From Lithospermum erythrorhizon (taxonomy: Eukaryota > Streptophyta > Magnoliopsida > Boraginales > Boraginaceae): a DNA stretch of 64,000 nucleotides. A program made the position numbers and the translations under genes. Of this stretch, positions 28,954 through 40,722 are shown piece by piece. Below the pieces are notes generated by a model that did no database searches, was not told where the DNA came from, and saw only the letters and a program-made list of their open reading frames with translations. The stretch covers positions 496,001 through 560,000 of the forward strand of contig JADFUC010000590.1 in assembly GCA_019722365.1 (NCBI GenBank), read 5' to 3'. Position 1 is the stretch's first letter; each line of letters begins with the position of its first letter.

Positions 28954-31900
28954 ATGACCTCTCTACTTGGAAGCTCTTGCTATTTTCCTCATTCTCTTGC
29001 TTTGCCATCTTCCTTAAAACCTCTTTTCAACCAATCTTCATCAAGAAATGCTCAAAACCACAAAAGGGTCAAAAAAACTATGGCATATTTGCATCAAGAA
29101 AACTCAAATGGAACTCCATTTTGTAGAAGAAAAGCAATAATATTGATGGGTTTTGCAGTACTTCCACTTCTTGAATCAAAGGTGCAGGCTTCTCAAGGAG
29201 AAGTAGCAGGTTAAAGATGTTTTTTTTTAATTGTTGTGTTTTCAAGATTGGATTTTTATTGAATTTTTTTTTTTGTGATGGAAACATTATACACTTTATT
29301 TTTTTGATAGATAATTAAAATAAAACATAGTTCATAACATGTGATAAACATTATACACTTTCTATCCCAGAGTGTCTAGTTTTGATTTTTTCGAAAAATT
29401 TAAGAGGAAACATTTTAATACTGGAGTACTAGTTAAAGTTGATTTATTTACTAAAATGCGAGTCAAAATTGATCAGACGAGACAAGTTATGTGAAATGAA
29501 AAAGAGTCAATTTAGGAGGGAGTATGTTTTATGGGTGAATAGAATTATTCTTGGACCTTTGTTTGACTGTTTGATCATCAATGTAGTAGATTTATGTGTT
29601 TGCCATCCAATTATGTTGAATGTTTAATGAGATATGCTAGTGGTTTGAAGATGGCAACTATGATCATCTATAAATGTTTGTCATGGTGCTAATTTATTTT
29701 GTAGAAATGGAGGATGAAGGCTTGGATGTTTCGCTTTTTAGAATACATTGACTTAGTTACCGTAAAAGATGTGAGTGCTTAGAAAATTATCTGCTTATGG
29801 TTTATGAGAAACAAGATGTGAAGTCTAAATGGGATCAATATACCTTAAAATGTATAAATAATTGAAACCTTGACCACAGCTTACCATTGCTCATTTTATG
29901 ATTCATTATAAAGATATGGATGGGAACCTATGTGTTCGGTTCATTTTATCATTCAACTGACATCTGTTTTTCTCTTTATGTTGAGAGACAAAATCTCTCT
30001 CTTTATCCGTATTTAAGTTCCTAAGCTTTTTGAAACCGAAAAACTAGATTTGCTCTCTTATGTTGTTCGACAATTAATTGATCGTATGTTTATGTATGAT
30101 ATGCCTAGTCATGTTCGTCATTTGAAGTTATATTTACTTTGGTCTTTTTCCTTAAGCAAATGCCCTATAGGGTTGCAGTTGTGAAGTCTCTCACTAACCA
30201 ACTCGTTTCTAAAATTAAAATATATAGTATGCCAAAAGGGGCATATATTAAGACATATCATGTTAATTTCCTATAAGAAATGGATAAATCAAAGCAATCG
30301 GACTACTGAAGAACTATTTATTTTTCTCAATCAATAGTATCACGCTTACATGTGTTAGTTTTCCTTATTAAGGTGCATTGGTTTCATTGTCATTGTTCAG
30401 ACAATGAATTGCATTTTATATTATGCAGCTGTTGCTGAACCTTCTAAATGAGCTACACTCATAGACTCATAGTTACCATGCTTCATTTCATTTGTTCTTT
30501 CTAGATCTAATAACCGACGACATGAACCTGTCTTATTTGTTCAGCAGACTCTGGGTTAAAAACCAGTCAGGCAAATGCACAGCCCAATCTCTTTGTTTCA
30601 CTTCTCAATGGAATTGGAATTGTTGGGGCAGGTGTCCTTGGGGCACTTTATGCAATAGCACAAAAGGAAAAGGATGCATTAGATGCCAATTTAGATGCGG
30701 TAAGGCATGAGCATTGGATGTTTATCTTTCAGCTTCACTTCTAGGTTGCATTGCAATAGTTTATAAAAAAATATTGAATCATGAATGTTTAGATGGTTAT
30801 TTAGATTTAAAGGTTTGCCTGTATCAGATGAGAAGTAAATTGATGGAGAAAGATGCCAACATCCGAAAAATGGAGAAGAAATTTGAGTCAGAGCTGTTCA
30901 ATGAAAAAGAAAGTCGGAGTAAACAAATAAAAGAAAATAACGACGAAAAACAGTCGCTGGCTGACCAGCTAACAATAGCGAATGGTACGATTTCAAAGCA
31001 AGGGCAAGAACTGCAAAAAGAGAGAAAACTAGTTGACGAGCTTAAATCTCAGATTGATAGTCTTCGAACTAACCTCGAAAAGGCACGGGTGGATAAGTTG
31101 GAACTTGAAAGAAAGTTAAAGGAGAAGCTTGATTCAATTGAAGTCTTGCAGGGAAGGATAGATGTACTTGGTTCTGAGATCAAAAGCAAAGAAGACAATC
31201 TTGAAACACTTAGCACCACTATTGCTGAAAAAGAGAGTGCATTTAAAGACTTGAGCTTCTCATATCAGCAGTCCGAGGATCAGAAGAAAGCGCTGGAGTC
31301 TGATATTAGAGAATTGAAAGATGAAGTAAAGGGATACAAAATGGAACTAGAAAGTAAGGATACTGCAATTAATAGTCTAAATTCTCAATTGACGTCTTTG
31401 CTTGCAGAGAAAGAAACATTATCCCAAAAAATTGATGCCATCCAAACTCAATACAACAACTTGAAGAATTCATCTGCAGAAAAGGAAGCATCTGATGCCA
31501 AACTATTGGAGGAACGTAGACAGAAAGTCAACCAGCTCGAGAAACAGCTGGAGATTTCTCAAAATGAAGAGAGCATAAACAAAGTGCTCATTTCTGATTT
31601 GACTCGAGAAAGAGATAATATAAAGACAACATTGGAGACTGAATTGAAAAATGTAAAAAAATTGGAGGAGGAGCTTCAAGTGATGGGGGAATCTCTGAGA
31701 AAATCAGTTGACGAAGCATCAGATCTGGCACAGCAACTTCAGCAGTCGAGAAATTTGTGCTTTGAACTTGAAGATGTTCTATCGAAGATGAAGGCTGAAT
31801 TTGATGAAGAGAGAGAGTCACTTCAGAGGAGCATTAATGAGGCAAAACATGATGCTGAAAATTTAGCTGGTGAACTTGCATCTGCGAAAGATCTTCTAAA

Positions 31901-32549
31901 ACAAAAAGCTGAGGAGCTTCACACCATATCCCAGGAGGTAGCTACTGTTGCAGAAATGCGTAATGGGCTGGAAAAAGAACTAACTGTTGCTATGAAGAAA
32001 GCAGAAACTGCAATCCAAGCCCTAAAAGAAGAAAAAGAGAATTCCGCTTCCTTGACCAATGAGCTGAAGAACTTGGAGACCGAAATGTTAAAAGATAAGG
32101 AAACAAGGAAATCGCTTGAAGCAAATCTGGATGAAGCAACTCAGTCACTTGATGGGTTAAATCAGAACGTACTGACACTATCAAAAGATTTAGAGCATGC
32201 TAATTCTCGCATTACCAGCCTTGAAGAAGAAAAGGATGCCCTCCAGGGAAATCTCATCGACCAAAAACAGATTTCTCAAGAAACACGAGAAAACCTCGAA
32301 GATGCTCATAACCTTGTGATGAGGCTTGGGAAGGAACGTGAATCATTAGAGAAAAAATCCGAGAAACTAGCAGAGGAGTTGGCATCAGCAAAGGGTGAAA
32401 TACTGCGGTTGAGGAGTGAAACAAATTCATCAAGAAGTCCACTAAATAATCAACATCAGCAAAATCCTGCTTCAAACGATGAAAATTTGATTCCTGCAAA
32501 GAAAACAACAAGGCGGAGGAGGGCCTCTCCTCCAAGAGAGAATTCATAG
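28954..32549 (+). CDS. MFP1: MAR-binding filament-like protein 1
   Basis: Three exons, 28954-29209, 30548-30699 and 30828-32549, encode 709 residues; known MFP1 proteins are about 700-730. The N-terminus is rich in Ser and basic residues like a plastid transit peptide, and a CRRKAIILMGFAVLPLLE segment resembles a thylakoid-directing signal. A hydrophobic segment (NGIGIVGAGVLGALYAIAQ) encoded by exon 2 is a likely membrane anchor. From about residue 137 to 685 the protein is an almost continuous Glu/Lys/Leu coiled coil. A basic tail containing KKTTRRRRASPP fits DNA binding. MFP1 is a thylakoid-associated, nucleoid-linked DNA-binding protein, also reported at the nuclear matrix, and it has a role in starch granule placement (family knowledge). 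The long last exon is uninterrupted. Exon 3 begins after TATCAG, and the open frame upstream of it is intron. Confidence 0.93.
29354..29525. mobile_element. Stowaway-like MITE in MFP1 intron 1
   Basis: A head-type end (CTTTCTATCCCAGAGTGTC) and a tail TTTAGGAGGGAGTATG are roughly inverted, with AT-rich DNA between. The ends are degenerate. Confidence 0.4.
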
Positions 32550-33557
32550 CCACCTGTTCCATTTAATCATGGGGCAACTACTGTGCGTCTATTATCTTAT
32601 TAGCTAGTATTACAACCTTTAACATTTGGATCATGGATTTGATCCTTATGAATTGTGACAGCCATTTGAGACAATATTTTGACCTTTTTGAGTTGTATTG
32701 TCATCATATAGTGAGTGTATATTTCGGGTCTATGGAATTCGTCGAATTCATTTTTCGTCTTTCTGTTAATATATTGTATGACTTTGAAGTGACTCGTTCT
32801 TCAGTAGTGGAAGCCCTTGAAAACATCAAAATATGAGAATGAGTCTTCAACTCTTCACTCTCAACTAATTTTGGAGCTTTCTATGCAAATTTGTGTTAAG
32901 ACACCAAATATTATATTTTGTCATTCCTGTTTCATAGATGGATACAATTTGATAAGAAGTTGTAGGAAACCACTCTATACCAAGAGTTAAGAGACAATCC
33001 ATATATTATTGATAACGAATTCGGGAACATAAGTTTGAGCTTTTGGCTTAGACTTCCTAAGTTCTGGTTCCTAGGCCAAAATAATCACATTCTTTTGACT
33101 GAGTTCCAGGATGTAGGAAACCAATCAAACCATGTTCACAATGTCAATATATTGTAGGTATATTAAATATTGTATGTCCATCTAAGGCTCCAACTTCTAG
33201 CAAGAAATGTTTAAGTTCTTGAATGATTATTACTTTGAAGCCCAAATAACAATAACATCCCCCAACGCTCTAAATAAACTCACCATGGGATATGGGATAT
33301 TAGGGGGTAGGCGGGTTCGGTGTATGCGCTTATGCGGTGCGGATACGCGTGAAAATTTGTTTTCGAGTTATTGACATGAATTGTAAGCTATCTCTTCTTT
33401 CTGATAAAATAAATGGCATGGGCAATTTGATGGTAGTGAGTCGTTTGATTTATTCGTTATATTCGAGAGTCGAGGAGAAAATAAGACCTTTTGAAGATTA
33501 AACGATACTAAAAATAAATAATTCCAAGGTATTGCATCTGATGTAACTGAAGGGAAG
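32550..33557. other. MFP1 3' UTR and intergenic DNA
   Basis: No gene is seen. The proximal part should be MFP1 3' UTR. At about 33300-33350 there is a short G/C-rich stretch (GGGGGTAGGCGGGTTCGG) of unknown origin. Confidence 0.5.
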
Positions 33558-33777
33558 TTATGAAGAAGATGATAGTTAAAGAGGTGGAAACTCTGGCTGG
33601 CTTGTATATCAAGGCCTTCATTTGTGAAAGCCTAAAAATACTTCTTGGCATTGCATTTCACCTAGCTCTCCCAGTATATCCCTTGATGGGATACAATCAT
33701 TCTGGATATGAAGTATTGACAGACTCAGTGTGTCGCGGCTTTGTCTTCAGATATCTTGCAGACATCATGCATGGAAG
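33558..33777 (+). pseudogene. Relic HIPL exon (decayed tandem copy)
   Basis: This segment aligns along its length with exon 5 of the HIPL gene at 36358-36578. AAGAGGTGGAAACTCTGGCT corresponds to CTAGAGGTGGCAATTATGGA, the core GATGGGATACAATCATTCTG matches the MGYNHS codons, and the end ATGGAAG followed by GT and AGCAT matches the exon-5 donor. The frame gives PLMGYNHSG and later DIMHGR in place of PIMGYNHSE and DPCLYGR, with small indels. No other exon of this copy could be recognised before the intact gene. It is best read as the remnant of a tandem duplicate. Confidence 0.75.
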
Positions 33778-34923
33778 GTTAGCATGCTCTCTTTTTTCCA
33801 CATTTATACACAGTAACATTCTTAAAGCCAGTTTTTGTTTGTGTAATAGACAAATATCTTGTTTGATGTTGAAGTATTTTATCAGGTACACATATGTATG
33901 TAAGTAACTACATGTGGATTGGGACTGACAATAACTTGCTAATCTTCTCAAATCATTTCTTTATATATGGCTTCACCTTAAATAATACTACAATTATCCT
34001 GGTGAAAGTTTCAACTCAAAAATCGAAAAACGCCAATTATATGAAACCCAAAAGGAATGTGCATACATTGGTCCTTCCATATTTCTGTCACTTGACTGCT
34101 GCAGAAATCTCGAAACCTTTTCTGGCTATAGTGATATTTTTCTTTATTTCTGGGAATAATGAAATTATTTGTATTTAATCAAATGAACATCTGATATTTG
34201 AAAAAGAATGCCATTGTTTGCTCCAAGCAGACAGAAGTCCTTCATTGGTGCAAGTAAATTGTTTGGGCAGTAGTGCAGATTTCCCCAGATAATTCTTTTC
34301 TATAATAAAAGCTCTGGAACCAAGCACTAGTATCCTTGAAAGAATGTTTTAGAAATTCCTCCATCTCAGGAATCTTAAAAAAACATATCACGTACATTAT
34401 CTAATTCTTACAATTTGCTATCCTTGAATAAATGCTAAAATAATTGGTGACGCCATTTAGTAGTGATCGTTGATGGAATGATGCTCGTAGAGTCTAGGAA
34501 TTTCATATCTCGTGCATGGGGTATTGTCTGCTTTGATAGACTGGTCATGTGAATCGAGTACGTGATCACTGCTAAACGGCTTCACTGTCTCGCTGATGGT
34601 GTCTCGATTTTGTCTTGACATGTGTTATCTATTTTGTGAATTTTGTCATCTTACAGAACCTTCAACCATCTAAAGAAAAGGAGTACAGTGGTGCGCTTCT
34701 AATAAGTCACATGCCTATTCTTGTCTCTCACAACTCTCACAAGGTTCTTGATATTCCCCCCAACAATATTAAACTCAGGGAAAGGACCAACAGGTATTGA
34801 ATATCTATATGCATTATTTAATGAAGCACACCAATAACAAGAACACAACTTACTAGGTTAAACCAATGAAACCATTATGGTTCCAGTTTCATTTCCACCA
34901 GAAATAAGGTTGCAGAGAATGCA

Positions 34924-37078
34924 ATGAAGCTGGGTATGATTCTTGGTGTTCTACTTATGCTCAAGCTTTTGCTACTTCCTATTGATTCATCATCCTATTA
35001 CCACCCGTCATGTTATAATTCAAGTGAGTATTCTTGTAACATGTGTTTCAATGCACTTAGTAACTGCAATCTGTTTTTACCATTTTTTTCAAAGTTGTTG
35101 GTCTTCATTGGCCATCAAAGAGGTGTTTTTGTAAGAAACTTGGTAGTTCTGATGTAACAGTTTGTCTTGAAGGTAAAACAGTTTCACACGTTGCTGCTGA
35201 ATTGCCTCAAACTCCACAGGGTGTGTGCATAGAGAAAATCGGAAATAGTAGTTATATTGCTTTAGCTCCGCACCCTGATGACTCAACCCGCATATTTCTG
35301 GCTAGCCATCGTGGGAAGATTTGGTTAGCCACAGTCCCTAAAGAGGGATCAAGATCCCCTATGAAGATTCGGGATTCAAATCCTTTCCTTGATATAAGTG
35401 ATCAAGTTATTAATGACGATGCATTTGGGCTAATTGGAATGGCATTTCATCCAAATTTTGCACACAATGGCCGATTCTTTGTATCATACTATTGTGATAA
35501 ATTACAGCATCAAAATTGTATAGGAAGATGTTCATGTAATTCAGAAGTCAATTGTGATCCTGCAAAAGTTGGAGCTGATCGTGGGGTTGAACCGTGTCAG
35601 TTTCATGCGGTTATAGCTGAGTACACAACCAATAGTACTTCGCAAAAGAACAGTCTAGTAAGAAACTATCTTATTACTGCAAAACATTTCTCTGTAGAAG
35701 ATGTTTAGAACAGTTTAATTGTTCTTTTCTTTCTTGCAAGGCAAAAGTAGCAAATCCATCTGAAGTGCGGAGGATATTCACATTTGGCATACCATCCAGG
35801 GGAGTTCATGGAGGACAGATTCTGATTGGATTACAAGATGGGCATTTGTATTTCTTGGTGGGGGACAACGGGCGAATAGATGCCCGTGCCAGCTTTTCAC
35901 AAAATAAAGGATCGATTCTTGGTAAAATTTTGAGGATTGACATTGATCACATACCAAGTAAGCATAATTTTCATTGATAAAAGGCACATTCGATGAAATT
36001 GCAAGAGTCAAGTTGTACTCATTGTTTTTCAGGTGCAAAAGAAATACATGAAAAAGGATTGTGGGGGAATTACTCTGTACCAGTAGATAACCCATACACT
36101 GATGATAATGAATTAGCACCTGAAATTTGGGCTCTCGGTTTTAGACTCCCTTGGGGTTGTAGTTTCGACTCGGAAAGGCCTTCTTACTTACTTTGTGCTG
36201 ATGCTGGACAGGTATATATGCCCCTCTGATTCTGCACGGCAACTTTCTTTTAACACTTTCATAATCCATAGATGAAAAATAAGTATATTGAGTATCTCAT
36301 GAGGTGTCTTTATTTACAACAAATTATTGTGTTTCCTGTTATCCTTGCATCTGTCAGAACCGATACGAAGAGGTGAGCTTAGTAACTAGAGGTGGCAATT
36401 ATGGATGGCCATTTTATGAAGGACCTTTCCTTTTCCAACCAAAAAATACGTTCAACCGTTCTTTGAGGCTGACACTCCCTATAATGGGGTACAATCACTC
36501 TGAAAATAAAGGTGGATCATCTTCAATCACTGGAGGCTATATCTATAGGTCTTTCACCGATCCATGTTTATATGGAAGGTCAGCATACCTATTCTTGACC
36601 AATATGTAGCTTTAACATATAGTATGTAGTACTTCATACTATATTAGCAATTCATTGAGTCATTGCAGATCATGATAACTAGAGAAAGTGAATTAACTCC
36701 AGGTACATGTTCATGGATCTGTATGCTGGAACCATGTGGTTGGGAACTGAAACTCCAGAAAACAGTCGAAATTTCACGACTTCAAAGAATAGTGTTACTT
36801 GCGCGCAAGACACGCCACTGAAATGTGGTACTGTGGCTGGTGATGGCACTCTTGAGTTGGGATACGTTCTGTCATTGGGAGAAGATAATCGAAAAGACAT
36901 CTACATTTTGTCAACCAATGGCTTGTACAGAATTGTTCGTCCTAGCCGCTGCAATTACCAGTGTTCCAAAGAGAGCTTAACAACTTCAAAACAGACTTCA
37001 TCGTCTGCTGATATCCTCATTCAACAGTATTTCAGTGTGTTCATTAATGTATTAGTTCTAGTTCATATCGCCTTGTGA
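34924..37078 (+). CDS. HIPL1: HIPL-type glucose/sorbosone dehydrogenase-like protein, short N-terminus
   Basis: Six exons, 34924-35023, 35095-35657, 35741-35957, 36033-36211, 36358-36578 and 36703-37078, join in frame to 551 residues. The first exon encodes a signal peptide (MKLGMILGVLLMLKLLLLP). A short Cys-containing stretch ending TVCLEGKTV is all that remains of the N-terminal Cys-rich, folate-receptor-like region, so the protein is about 140 residues shorter than Arabidopsis HIPL1 (close to 700). The six-bladed propeller region is well kept: GVCIEKIG, GMAFHPNFAHNGRFF, GRCSCNSEVNCDP, HGGQILIG, LPIMGYNHSE and GLYRIVRPSRCN. A hydrophobic C-terminal segment fits a GPI-anchor signal. HIPL proteins are homologues of hedgehog-interacting protein; their enzyme activity is unproven (family knowledge). 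Exon 2 could start elsewhere, but the chosen acceptor keeps the LHWPSK..FCKKLG match to the family. Confidence 0.88.
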
Positions 37079-37562
37079 AGAATGTTCTCTCTAAATCTTA
37101 ATCGAAATCAAGGTTTTTGTCCTCTGACAACAAATAAGTTGATAGTCTAACCAACATCTGGAATCCCAACTGAAATACCTTGGAAACAACTTCAATTTAT
37201 TACTTTCTTTTTTTTGGTTCTGTGAAAGATGCACCAGATGAATATATTCATTCATACTTGATAATTTGATATGCAGTTCTCCATTTTTTACCACCAAAAT
37301 CCTTAATTAAATTAGATGTGATTGTTTTCATGTTCATACATTGAGACACCTCATTGACTCTATTTAACTTTTAAGGGAAATATGTAAAGAATATCTTGTT
37401 TGTAATTTTCATAGAAAACATTCAAAAGAGGAGAAAAACTGGAGAAATGGTTAACTAAGAATTAGAAAATATTAGAAGTCTAGGAATACATTAACTGCAT
37501 AATCATTAACAATTTATCTAGGAGTTACATATAATAGGTAAACTTAGCTCATCTATATAGCT
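37079..37562. other. Convergent 3' ends of HIPL and AP2/ERF genes
   Basis: The plus-strand HIPL gene and minus-strand AP2/ERF gene end 485 bp apart, so this is shared 3' flank. About 130 bp next to the AP2/ERF stop (from about 37420) recurs at 44870-44990 and marks one border of the duplicated block. Confidence 0.6.
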
Positions 37563-38723
37563 CTAATTAGGTAAACTTAAGTTATCTATCCAGCTCCATT
37601 CCCCCAACAAAAATCCATGACTATCCATAATAGGAATACCAGATTCTGTTCTCAACAATATTTCTGTACCTGATCCTGACCAAACACTTGAATCTGTAGA
37701 GAATTCATATCCTGCAGACCCTTCATTCTTCTGAATTGGTACTATATTCTCCCTTCTTGAAGCGCTTTCGCCATCGAAGGAATCATTAGGCTCAATTGGC
37801 ATTGAAGAATCTTGATTATTTGAACATGGTTCATTAGTATTTTGCTCCAATATTGCACCCAACTGATCAGTATTTCTCCTGATTTCATTATCTTTGGTAA
37901 CACCCCATTCCATCCCTTCTGTGGCCAGCAATTCTTTCTCCAACTCTACATTATCCTGAATTGGTAAATTCTCCATTCCTGAAGCACTTTCACCATTTAA
38001 AGAATCATTAGGCTCAATTTCCATTGAACAATCTTGATTATCTGAACATGGGACATGATGATTACTTCCTTCTGAAGATGGATCCAAGTGATCAGAACTT
38101 TTCTTGATTACTTTTTTGTTGCAAACAATCCATTCAACTCCTTCCTCATTGCTCTGAGTTACCTTCTCCAACTCTTTTTTCTTGGCCAAATACACCATTG
38201 CAGCTTCTTCAGCAGAGTCAAATGTCCCTAACCAAATACCTTTCTTACTAATTGGATGCTTCATTCTTGCATTATATTTACCATTCTTTTGTTTATTAAC
38301 CCCAACCATCTTTTTTTCCAACATATCACAATTCTTCTCCCCCTTTGAAATCCTAGCCTTTCCTGAACTCCTCTGATCAACAACTTTCTTGATTTTTTTA
38401 TCACAAACAACCCCTTGGATCCCCTTTTTTCCTTTCACTAGTTTCTGAAACTCTACTTTCTTGGCCAAATATGCCATTGAAGCTTCTTCAGCAGATTTGA
38501 AAATCCCTAATCTCTGATATTTTCCACTCACAGGATTATGTATTCTTGCACCATATCCAGTGCTTTTTTTACTAACCCCAACAAACTTTTTTGATGAAGT
38601 TTGTGCATCACAAACATTAGAACATGACAAATCTTTGTGCTTATGAAATAAACTATGTCTCTTAACTTGAATGCTTTCTTGAACATCACAAATTGTTGTC
38701 TTCTTATTATTCCTCAACCACAT
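37563..38723 (-). CDS. Protein with two degenerate AP2/ERF domains, repeated modules
   Basis: A single uninterrupted frame of 386 residues. Two AP2-like domains are visible at about 47-92 (FVGVSKKSTGYGARI, LGIF, then EEASMAYLAKK) and 139-188 (MVGVNKQKNGKYNARM, WLGTF, EEAAMVYLAKK). Domain 2 keeps the WLGTFDSAEEAA signature. Domain 1 has lost the Trp (RLGIF), and both lack the Arg-rich RGVRQRPWGKW DNA-contact strand. A linker of the type VCDKKIKKVVDQ occurs three times (about 101-117, 193-211, 259-277), and an acidic CSDNQDCSMEIEPNDS-type block twice (about 226-241, 290-305). The protein ends GFLLGEWSWIDNLSLPN. Intronless structure and the AYLAKK motif suggest the ERF group VI/VI-L (CRF-like) branch, but this is tentative. 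If functional it is a nuclear transcription factor; DNA binding may be weak. A decayed copy lies at about 45-46.3 kb. Confidence 0.8.
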   Translation of the reverse strand: MWLRNNKKTTICDVQESIQVKRHSLFHKHKDLSCSNVCDAQTSSKKFVGVSKKSTGYGARIHNPVSGKYQRLGIFKSAEEASMAYLAKKVEFQKLVKGKKGIQGVVCDKKIKKVVDQRSSGKARISKGEKNCDMLEKKMVGVNKQKNGKYNARMKHPISKKGIWLGTFDSAEEAAMVYLAKKKELEKVTQSNEEGVEWIVCNKKVIKKSSDHLDPSSEGSNHHVPCSDNQDCSMEIEPNDSLNGESASGMENLPIQDNVELEKELLATEGMEWGVTKDNEIRRNTDQLGAILEQNTNEPCSNNQDSSMPIEPNDSFDGESASRRENIVPIQKNEGSAGYEFSTDSSVWSGSGTEILLRTESGIPIMDSHGFLLGEWSWIDNLSLPN

Positions 38724-40722
38724 ATTGCTTCAATGCACAAATTATACAAAATACTAAACAATTGTATAAAAGAGTAAAGAATTGATAGTTTTTGTTGTTA
38801 TCGAGACCTTTGTCTATACACGTGAGGTTATATAGGAATAAGAGACCATATTGTTACCAAATATTTTTTTTTTGTAATATGGTAATATTATCATATTTAA
38901 AAAATTATATTTTCAAAAGGAATTCGATATCTTCCACAATAAACATATACGGAATATTATCTATGTCATAAATTGAAACATATCCCTTTAAAATAAATGT
39001 ATAAATTTATTTCATATTATCTTAATTTAATTTAAAGTTTTTTTGTTTAAATATATAAAATACATGTAGTGAAAGAGAAATAATATAATACGATATAATA
39101 TTGTCATAATAATATTATCCTGCCCTTTTGGTCAAGATCGACATTTATTATTATCAATTTACTGTAATATTAATTACTCCATAAGTCCGAATGAATTATA
39201 GGTCTAGATATTAATTTAGCTTTTAAGAAGAATACACCAGAACTTGCTATCCAGTTCCACACGTGTCCTTTAATTTGGACTATTGTCAAGCCTCACTGTC
39301 GGAGTGATGTGGTTCTTATATCATTTTATATTAGAAGTCGTTTTAAAAAATTTAAAATAGAAAACACGTCCCGTAAATTAATGAACATTTTGATTTTAAT
39401 ATTATATAATATTAGTCGTTGAGTCTTAATGATTTAACAAGTACACTTGCTTAGAGGACAACATTGTTCCTTCACTATTTTTTAATTTTAAAATTCATAT
39501 TGTATTTCTTAACTTGAAAACTCCTCGTTGAATAAATTTTGGCAGTTATTAGGCGAGTAAAATATGGGATCTCATCCATGAACTTTAACTATTTCATGTC
39601 TTTATTTAATGTTTGTTTCCTTTCTATTGATAGTAGTTTTTATTTTATTTTTTACTTTTTTCTTTAATTTTCATTATCTTTTTAATGTTTGATACTGTAT
39701 ATTTTAGCATTATTAATGTTATTTTTTATTTGTTTTTAATTTCATTTTCAAAATTTTTAATTTTTAATTTTTTAAAATTATTGAAAATGCAATAACAGCT
39801 CACTTTTATCCTAATTTTCTTAAATCATAAAATAACAATAATGATTAAGTTAAGTTTTCAAAAACAACAAAAATATGAAATAAATGGTTAATTTAACTCT
39901 TAATTGTTTCATTTGATTTTCACATAGTTTTTCATAACCATCTTAAGCCTGGTCAATTTAGTTAAAAAAAGTGCAAAGATGGTTACTTATGATTAAGAAT
40001 AGTTACTTTTTTTTCTTAATTAATGTTAATAGTTTCATTCGAACTTTACATAGTTCTCATAACCATCCTCGGATATTAATGGTTACTTTATTTCAAAACG
40101 TATAACCAAAACTTGAATTTTTTTTACTCCCTCCATTTTTTATGGTTGTCGTTTTAGCGGGTTTTTTATAGTTGTCGTTTAGCGTATTTAATAACATTTT
40201 ACATTTTAAAATGATATTACAATTTCTTGAAATAAGCAATGGTCAATGATATTGTTTGAATTAGTTTAATCGTTCTACGTCTTGGCAGCTGTGTTTTGAC
40301 TATTTTTTGCTTTTCTTGTCAATAATGCGAAGTCTTTAGAGCAATAATTAAAAAATTGAGAAATATTAATTATGATTAACGATGATAATCTCAATTATAA
40401 AAATTGATAAAGAGTTTAATTTCATTTTTTGTTATAGTTTTCATAATCATTCTTGATGAATAATGATTACTCTAATATAATATAAAATAAAAATGTGAAA
40501 AATGGTTAATTAATAAATAATGAAATTAAAGCAAAACTAAAAATAATTTTAAAATGTAAGAATTAACTGAGAAAGTACAGGCTGAAACTAAAAAGCTAAA
40601 CTAAAAACAATCTAAAAATGTACATATAGGAAATTAGGAATAAAATGAAAATTAAATAATAAAACAGCAAAATAAAAAAAAGCGGATTAATCGGTTCAAA
40701 ATTTTAGCATAGTAGTAGTAAT
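38724..40722. other. AP2/ERF upstream region and AT-rich DNA
   Basis: The first ~330 bp (to about 39050) recur 5' of the decayed AP2/ERF copy, so the duplication included the promoter. Further right are AT-rich sequence without genes, a MITE-type head (TACTCCCTCCATTTTTTATG) at about 40130, and three diverged copies of a TTTCAT...CATAGTTTTCATAACCAT word at about 39900-39955, 40020-40085 and 40415-40475. Confidence 0.55.

Noticed and set aside
30714..30827. Upstream extension of the MFP1 third-exon frame
   Set aside because: A good donor at 30700 and acceptor at 30828 show it is intron that happens to be open; exon 2 residues are required by family homology.
33894..34178. 94-codon plus-strand frame between HIPL relic and gene
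   Set aside because: It is AT-rich with no family match and no splice-compatible link to HIPL exons.
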